From GCA-2698665 sp038101125 (GTDB taxonomy: Bacteria; Pseudomonadota; Gammaproteobacteria; GCA-002705445; GCA-002716945): a stretch of DNA of 20,374 bases. Shown piece by piece: positions 16,680 to 20,374 of the stretch. Location of the stretch: NCBI GenBank assembly GCA_038101125.1, contig JAYNVZ010000019.1:1-20374 (forward strand), in the 5' to 3' direction. The notes beneath the pieces were generated by a model. That model made no database searches and was not told the origin of the DNA. It saw only the letters and a list, made by a program, of their open reading frames with translations. The position numbers and the translations under genes were made by a program. Positions within the stretch are counted from its first letter, which is position 1, and each line of letters starts with the position of its first letter.

Positions 16680-17812
16680 TAAAGCAAAAAAACATATTTA
16701 TTATTGCAGGAGAATCATCTGGTGACCAACATGCTGCTAAATATATTACAGCGCATGAATCACTTAATTCAAATATCAAGTTCTCAGCAATTGGTCAAAC
16801 TGAAATAAAGAAGACAGGTGCAGAGGTAATATTTAATTCTGAAGAAATATCAGTTGTAGGAATAATTGAAGTGATATCAAAATATAATAAAATTTATAAA
16901 GCACTTAAAATTGCTTATAGACATATTGATGAAATAAAGCCTGACTTAATAATCTTGGTAGATTATGTAGAATTTAATCTTAAAATAGCTAATTATGCAA
17001 AATCTAAAGGCATAAAAGTTTTATTTTATATAGCACCTCAAGTATGGGCATGGAGAGAAAAGCGTATTGAAAAAATTATAAAAGCCGTTGACCATCTAGC
17101 TGTTGTATTCCCATTTGAAGAGAAACTTTTTAAAAAGTACACAGATAATGTTACATATGTAGGACACCCTCTTGCAGATAATCCTAAATTTAAAGTTAAC
17201 TTTGCTAATTATAATGATAAAAGCATTGATATAGGAATATTTCCTGGCAGTAGAGATTCAGAGATTAAAAACAACCTACATGTAATGTTGAATTGTATAA
17301 AACTATCCAAAGATGAAAATATAATGGATAAAAATATCAAAATATTTTATTCAAATAATACAGCAAAAAGAAAGATTCTTAGTCTGCTACCCAAAGGCTG
17401 GGAGAAAACTCTTGCTAATGGCAAGAATATTGAAGAAATAACAAAGTGCAAAAGAGCAATTACAGCATCAGGGACCATTACTTTAGAGTTAGCTCTATTA
17501 AACATCCCCATGGTTATAATGTATAAGCTTGCTTTTATGACCTTTATTATTATGAAAAATATGATTAGAGTAAAATATATAGGTCTGGTAAATTTAATCC
17601 TAGGAGAAGATCTTGGCTCCAAACCAATTGTAAAAGAGTTTATACAGCCTGATTATAATGATGAAGTACAAGTTATGGTTGAATTACAAAAAATAGATAA
17701 AGATGCTAAGTATAGGGATGAAATAATATCAGGATATAATGAAATACGAGGTAGCTTGCAACCAGGTGCTGCCAAAAATCTAGCTAATCTAGCAGAAGAA
17801 ATGATAAGATAG
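16676..17812 (+). CDS. lpxB: Lipid-A-disaccharide synthase LpxB
   Basis: LpxB is a membrane-associated GT19 glycosyltransferase that joins UDP-2,3-diacyl-sugar and lipid X into the beta-1,6 tetra-acyl disaccharide 1-phosphate. Visible motifs are IIAGESSGDQHAA near the N-terminus, VGIIEV, LVDYVEFN (carrying the catalytic-loop Asp), IAPQVWAWREKRIEKI, VGHPLAD, FPGSRDSEI, and TASGTITLELAL in the C-terminal UDP-binding half. It has 378 residues (E. coli 382). It lies on the opposite strand from lpxA-fabZ-lpxD, though in most Gammaproteobacteria it follows lpxA in the same operon. Its stop abuts the lpxA stop with no spacer. If GnnA/GnnB act as proposed, this enzyme must accept 3-N-acyl substrates. 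Confidence 0.96.
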   Translation: MIKQKNIFIIAGESSGDQHAAKYITAHESLNSNIKFSAIGQTEIKKTGAEVIFNSEEISVVGIIEVISKYNKIYKALKIAYRHIDEIKPDLIILVDYVEFNLKIANYAKSKGIKVLFYIAPQVWAWREKRIEKIIKAVDHLAVVFPFEEKLFKKYTDNVTYVGHPLADNPKFKVNFANYNDKSIDIGIFPGSRDSEIKNNLHVMLNCIKLSKDENIMDKNIKIFYSNNTAKRKILSLLPKGWEKTLANGKNIEEITKCKRAITASGTITLELALLNIPMVIMYKLAFMTFIIMKNMIRVKYIGLVNLILGEDLGSKPIVKEFIQPDYNDEVQVMVELQKIDKDAKYRDEIISGYNEIRGSLQPGAAKNLANLAEEMIR

Positions 17813-18583
17813 TTATCTGGTTATACCTCTTTCGCTACTATTTACAAAATCAATAAAATAATCAACTTCTTGACAGTTAATACCTAATTTTTTAAAAGAT
17901 TCATTAACTTGAGATCTATTTGATTTAGATTTCACGAATAACTTAAATGTTTTTTCTAATGATCTTATTACTTCGTCTGTGAATCCTTTTCTTTTTAAAC
18001 CTGCCGAATTAATTTTATATGCTTGAGCATGATTGCCAGCAACTAATGTAAATGGTGTGACGTCTCTCGAGATCACTGTTCCTAGGCCACTAAATGCATA
18101 GTCCCCAATATCACAAAATTGATGCACCAATGTAAATCCTCCTAATGAAACACTTTTGCCCAGCGTTACATGTCCAGCTAAAGACGCAGCATTAGACAAT
18201 ATACAATCATCTTTAATCACACAATCATGCGCTATATGCGTATAAGCCATAAATAAATTATTTGAACCTATAATTGTTTTATTAATACCTGTTACTGTAC
18301 CACGATTAACTGTAGAATATTCTCTAAAGGTATTATTATCTCCTATAATTAACTTAGAATCCTCACCTTTATACTTGAGATCCTGTGGATCCTCACCTAT
18401 TGATGCAAACTGATAAATATGATTATTTTTTCCAATAGTCGTGTGATTTTTAATTACCACATGAGACTCGATCACAGAATTACTATCAATCTTGACATTA
18501 TCATGAATTACAGAATAAGGTCCAACTTCTACAGATGAATCTATTTCAGCTGATTTGGATATAATAGCAGTAGGATGAATCAT
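17813..18583 (-). CDS. lpxA: UDP-N-acetylglucosamine acyltransferase LpxA (acyl-ruler residue Leu)
   Basis: LpxA transfers a 3-hydroxyacyl chain from ACP to position 3 of UDP-GlcNAc or UDP-GlcNAc3N, the first step of lipid A synthesis, in the cytosol as a homotrimer. Hexapeptide repeats forming a left-handed beta helix run from about residue 2 to 180, followed by the helical C-terminus after GNHAQAY. IYQFASIGE is followed by QDLK with Lys70 (E. coli Lys76). HIAHD carries catalytic His119 (E. coli His125), and HQFC has His154 (E. coli His160). Counting on, Leu167 occupies the site of E. coli Gly173, the acyl-length ruler. It has 256 residues (E. coli 262). ATG overlaps the fabZ stop (ATGA). 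Confidence 0.97.
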   Translation of the reverse strand: MIHPTAIISKSAEIDSSVEVGPYSVIHDNVKIDSNSVIESHVVIKNHTTIGKNNHIYQFASIGEDPQDLKYKGEDSKLIIGDNNTFREYSTVNRGTVTGINKTIIGSNNLFMAYTHIAHDCVIKDDCILSNAASLAGHVTLGKSVSLGGFTLVHQFCDIGDYAFSGLGTVISRDVTPFTLVAGNHAQAYKINSAGLKRKGFTDEVIRSLEKTFKLFVKSKSNRSQVNESFKKLGINCQEVDYFIDFVNSSERGITR

Positions 18584-19014
18584 TCTTTCTCTCTAACAGC
18601 ACCTATTAACTCTGCTGAGCAAACAATTTTTTCATCGACTTTACTGGAGGCGGTAAACTTATGAACATCTCTTTTACTCTGGTTAAGTTTTACATCTATA
18701 ATTAAAATATCTCCTGGAACTACAGGTTTTTTAAATCTTGCTTTATCTATACCAACAAAATAATATAAAAGATTATCTTTCGGCCTCTCATTACTTTTAA
18801 AATCCAGTAATGCCGTAGCTTGTGCCATAGCCTCTAGAATTAGAACACCCGGGAAGACTGGATATCCTGGGAAATGACCTTGAAAAAACGGTTCATTATT
18901 ACTTACATTTTTTTGAGCTATTAAATAATCATGCTTTTTAAAATCGATAATCTTATCGATTAAGAGGAATGGGTATCTATGTGGTAAATAGTTTTGTATA
19001 TCGTTATTACTCAT
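18580..19014 (-). CDS. fabZ: 3-hydroxyacyl-[ACP] dehydratase FabZ
   Basis: FabZ dehydrates 3-hydroxyacyl-ACP in fatty-acid elongation and so competes with LpxA and LpxD for the same substrates. The hot-dog fold shows LPHRYPFLLID (10-20), then GHFPGYPVFPGVLILEAMAQ with catalytic His47 and Glu61. The length of 144 is typical (E. coli 151). The ATG at 19012-19014 has GGAG five bases upstream in the 14-bp spacer after lpxD. Placement between lpxD and lpxA is the classical one, balancing phospholipid and lipid A precursors. FabA is excluded by its size and neighbours. Confidence 0.98.
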   Translation of the reverse strand: MSNNDIQNYLPHRYPFLLIDKIIDFKKHDYLIAQKNVSNNEPFFQGHFPGYPVFPGVLILEAMAQATALLDFKSNERPKDNLLYYFVGIDKARFKKPVVPGDILIIDVKLNQSKRDVHKFTASSKVDEKIVCSAELIGAVREKE

Positions 19015-19028
19015 GTATGCTCCGATTA

Positions 19029-19985
19029 TTATGTTATTTTTTTTATAGCTTTTGCTAGCTGATCTAATTCTTTAAATCTAGCTTGATTTTTTCTCCAAGT
19101 AGCGACCGGTTCAACTGTTGTCCCGGAAGCATACATCCCCTCTTTGTTAATTGATTTAGTAACCATAGTCATTCCATGAATATGAACATTGTCTGCAATC
19201 GTAATATGTCCATTTATTCCTGAGCCACCACCTATAGTACAATTTTTGCCTATAGATGTACTTCCAGCAATCCCTACACAAGCCGCAATAGCTGTATTTT
19301 CCCCAATGAATACATTATGAGCAATATGTACAAGATTATCAATTTTTACATTATTTGATATCACTGTGCTGTCTAGAGTGCCCCTATCAATTGTTGTATT
19401 AGCACCAATTTCTACGTCATTATTAATAACCACATTACCTATGTGTGGAACTTTTATCCATTTACCTTTATCTTGAACCAATCCAAAACCGTCTGAACCT
19501 ATTACTACCCCAGGATGAACAACTACATTATCTCCTATGACTGTTCCATCGCACAACGTGCTATTGGGATAAATAACACAATTTTCTCCAATGGTAACAT
19601 TACTTCCAATAGAAACATTATTACCTATTAACGTACTAGTGGGGAATAAGTCAACTTTAGGTTCAGCTAAGAATAAAGAGTTTTTAGAAAGATCGAGAGA
19701 ATCATTTATTAATTTTGAGAATACTAACAAAGGATTGTTATGGATAATTAAAGATAACTTTTTTTTATCAATCAAACGGCTAATCTCTTCACTGGTAATT
19801 AAACAGTCTAAATTAGAATAATCAATCAAAGATAAAAGTTTTACATCAGAAATATATGATAATGATTTATTCTTGCTATTAGTTAAGCTACAAACTGAAT
19901 CAATCTCAATAGATGAATCTCCTATTACAACACATTTATAAGCTTTAGATATTTCTTGTAAAGAATATTTTTTTTTAAGCTTCAT
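19029..19985 (-). CDS. lpxD: UDP-3-acyl-glucosamine N-acyltransferase LpxD
   Basis: LpxD adds the second 3-hydroxyacyl chain at the 2-amino group (third step of lipid A synthesis). The N-terminal uridine-binding domain (about 1-100) is divergent. From about 110 on come hexapeptide repeats (IGNNVSIGSNVTIGENCVI and similar), the GSDGFG segment at 164-169, and HIAHN with catalytic His223 (E. coli His239), followed by a C-terminal helix. It has 318 residues (E. coli 341), the difference being mostly N-terminal. ATG at 19983-19985 shares one base with the skp stop (TAATG). It is first in the lpxD-fabZ-lpxA set; the operon probably starts further upstream at bamA or rseP, outside the window. Confidence 0.97.
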   Translation of the reverse strand: MKLKKKYSLQEISKAYKCVVIGDSSIEIDSVCSLTNSKNKSLSYISDVKLLSLIDYSNLDCLITSEEISRLIDKKKLSLIIHNNPLLVFSKLINDSLDLSKNSLFLAEPKVDLFPTSTLIGNNVSIGSNVTIGENCVIYPNSTLCDGTVIGDNVVVHPGVVIGSDGFGLVQDKGKWIKVPHIGNVVINNDVEIGANTTIDRGTLDSTVISNNVKIDNLVHIAHNVFIGENTAIAACVGIAGSTSIGKNCTIGGGSGINGHITIADNVHIHGMTMVTKSINKEGMYASGTTVEPVATWRKNQARFKELDQLAKAIKKIT

Positions 19986-20374
19986 TATTGAAGTTTAGAG
20001 ATAATCTCTTGAGTAATATTTATATATTTTTTTGCATACAATGTTGTGCCATCAGCTCTAATTATTATATCGAAATCGTTCTCTTCAGCATATTCATTTA
20101 TTGCAGTCTCAACTATAAGTCTAATTTTAGACAATTCTTCTTGTTGAACTTTTTGAAGATCTGCTTGTATTTTTTCTTGTCCAGTTCTGAATTTATTTTC
20201 AATATTTTGTATCTTTTTAACAAGCGTACTCTTCTCTTTTTCTGACATTACAGACTCATTCTTCAGGTAATCATCATTTAAGTTACTCCATTCTTGTTCA
20301 AGAGTTTTTAAGTTTCTAGCTCTTGGGTCGAATTGTTTTTTAACCTTTTCTTGGGATTCACGATAAATAGGGAT
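19985..20374 (-). CDS. skp: Periplasmic chaperone Skp/OmpH, C-terminal part (5' end outside the window)
   Basis: Skp is a trimeric periplasmic holdase that carries unfolded outer-membrane proteins. The frame is open to the window edge, giving about 129 visible residues; the signal peptide and first strand are missing. The visible part has long charged helices rich in Lys, Glu and Gln (for example KTLEQEW and VKKIQNIENKFR), the two tentacle arms of the family. It ends with AINEYAEENDFDIIIRADG and a closing helix, matching the Skp C-terminus. An internal ATG at 20248 would give an apparent 87-residue protein, but the upstream codons continue in frame and fit the family. It directly precedes lpxD, as in E. 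coli. Confidence 0.94.
   Translation of the reverse strand: MPIYRESQEKVKKQFDPRARNLKTLEQEWSNLNDDYLKNESVMSEKEKSTLVKKIQNIENKFRTGQEKIQADLQKVQQEELSKIRLIVETAINEYAEENDFDIIIRADGTTLYAKKYINITQEIISKLQ

Noticed and set aside
17801..17818. Inverted repeat GATAA...TTATC at the lpxB/lpxA junction as a bidirectional terminator
   Set aside because: The stem is only five A/T-rich pairs inside two stop codons, without U-runs; it is expected by chance.
19988..20245. 85-codon plus-strand frame opposite skp
   Set aside because: Exact antisense of the skp coding frame; composition is that of complemented Lys/Glu-rich helices, giving false Phe/Leu/Ser richness that imitates a membrane protein.
1..20374. CRISPR arrays, tRNA genes, insertion sequences or defence genes
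   Set aside because: Reading all spacers found none; coding sequence of core genes fills the window almost completely.

Overview
The window is a dense, AT-rich (roughly 30% G+C by eye), almost gap-free stretch of a gammaproteobacterial chromosome. Neighbouring genes overlap or abut, the longest intergenic space is about 70 bp, and the genes use the standard code with ATG, GTG and TTG starts. The order skp-lpxD-fabZ-lpxA-(lpxB)-rnhB-dnaE-accA-tilS-pyrG-kdsA-eno-ftsB-ispD-ispF matches the conserved Pseudomonas/Enterobacteria backbone. The compact proteins and low G+C suggest a streamlined marine or host-associated gammaproteobacterium (SAR86- or SUP05-like). That placement is inference; no rRNA or other taxonomic marker gene is present. 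No tRNA, rRNA, IS element, CRISPR array or prophage gene was seen.

Layout: (1) 1-1278, plus strand: 3' part of mfd. (2) 1275-14596, minus strand: one run of twelve genes read right to left, rnhB, dnaE, accA, tilS, pyrG, kdsA, eno, ftsB, ispD, ispF, nagZ and a YnaI-type mscS. It covers RNase HII, the replicative polymerase, fatty-acid initiation, tRNA-Ile lysidine formation, CTP, Kdo-8-P, glycolysis, division, MEP isoprenoids, peptidoglycan recycling and osmotic protection. Two 10-N scaffold gaps interrupt accA and dnaE; both break the frame only as assembly artefacts. (3) 14597-14661: a 65-bp divergent intergenic region with overlapping promoter-like elements on both strands. (4) 14662-17812, plus strand: a three-gene block joined by ATGA overlaps, namely a Gfo/Idh/MocA oxidoreductase, a DegT/DnrJ-type PLP aminotransferase and lpxB. 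(5) 17813-20374, minus strand: lpxA, fabZ, lpxD and the 3' part of skp/ompH.

The most interesting feature is block 4. An oxidoreductase plus aminotransferase fused by overlap to lpxB, beside lpxA, is the arrangement expected for GnnA/GnnB, which convert UDP-GlcNAc to UDP-GlcNAc3N (3-amino). LpxA, LpxD and LpxB would then build a lipid A with 2,3-diamino-2,3-dideoxyglucose and all-amide primary acyl chains. The block is inverted relative to the ancestral lpxA-lpxB-rnhB operon. LpxA carries Leu at the acyl-chain ruler position (Gly173 in E. coli), suggesting chains shorter than C14. The window thus encodes much of lipid A and Kdo supply (lpxA, fabZ, lpxD, lpxB, gnnA, gnnB, kdsA) plus the Skp chaperone for outer-membrane proteins.
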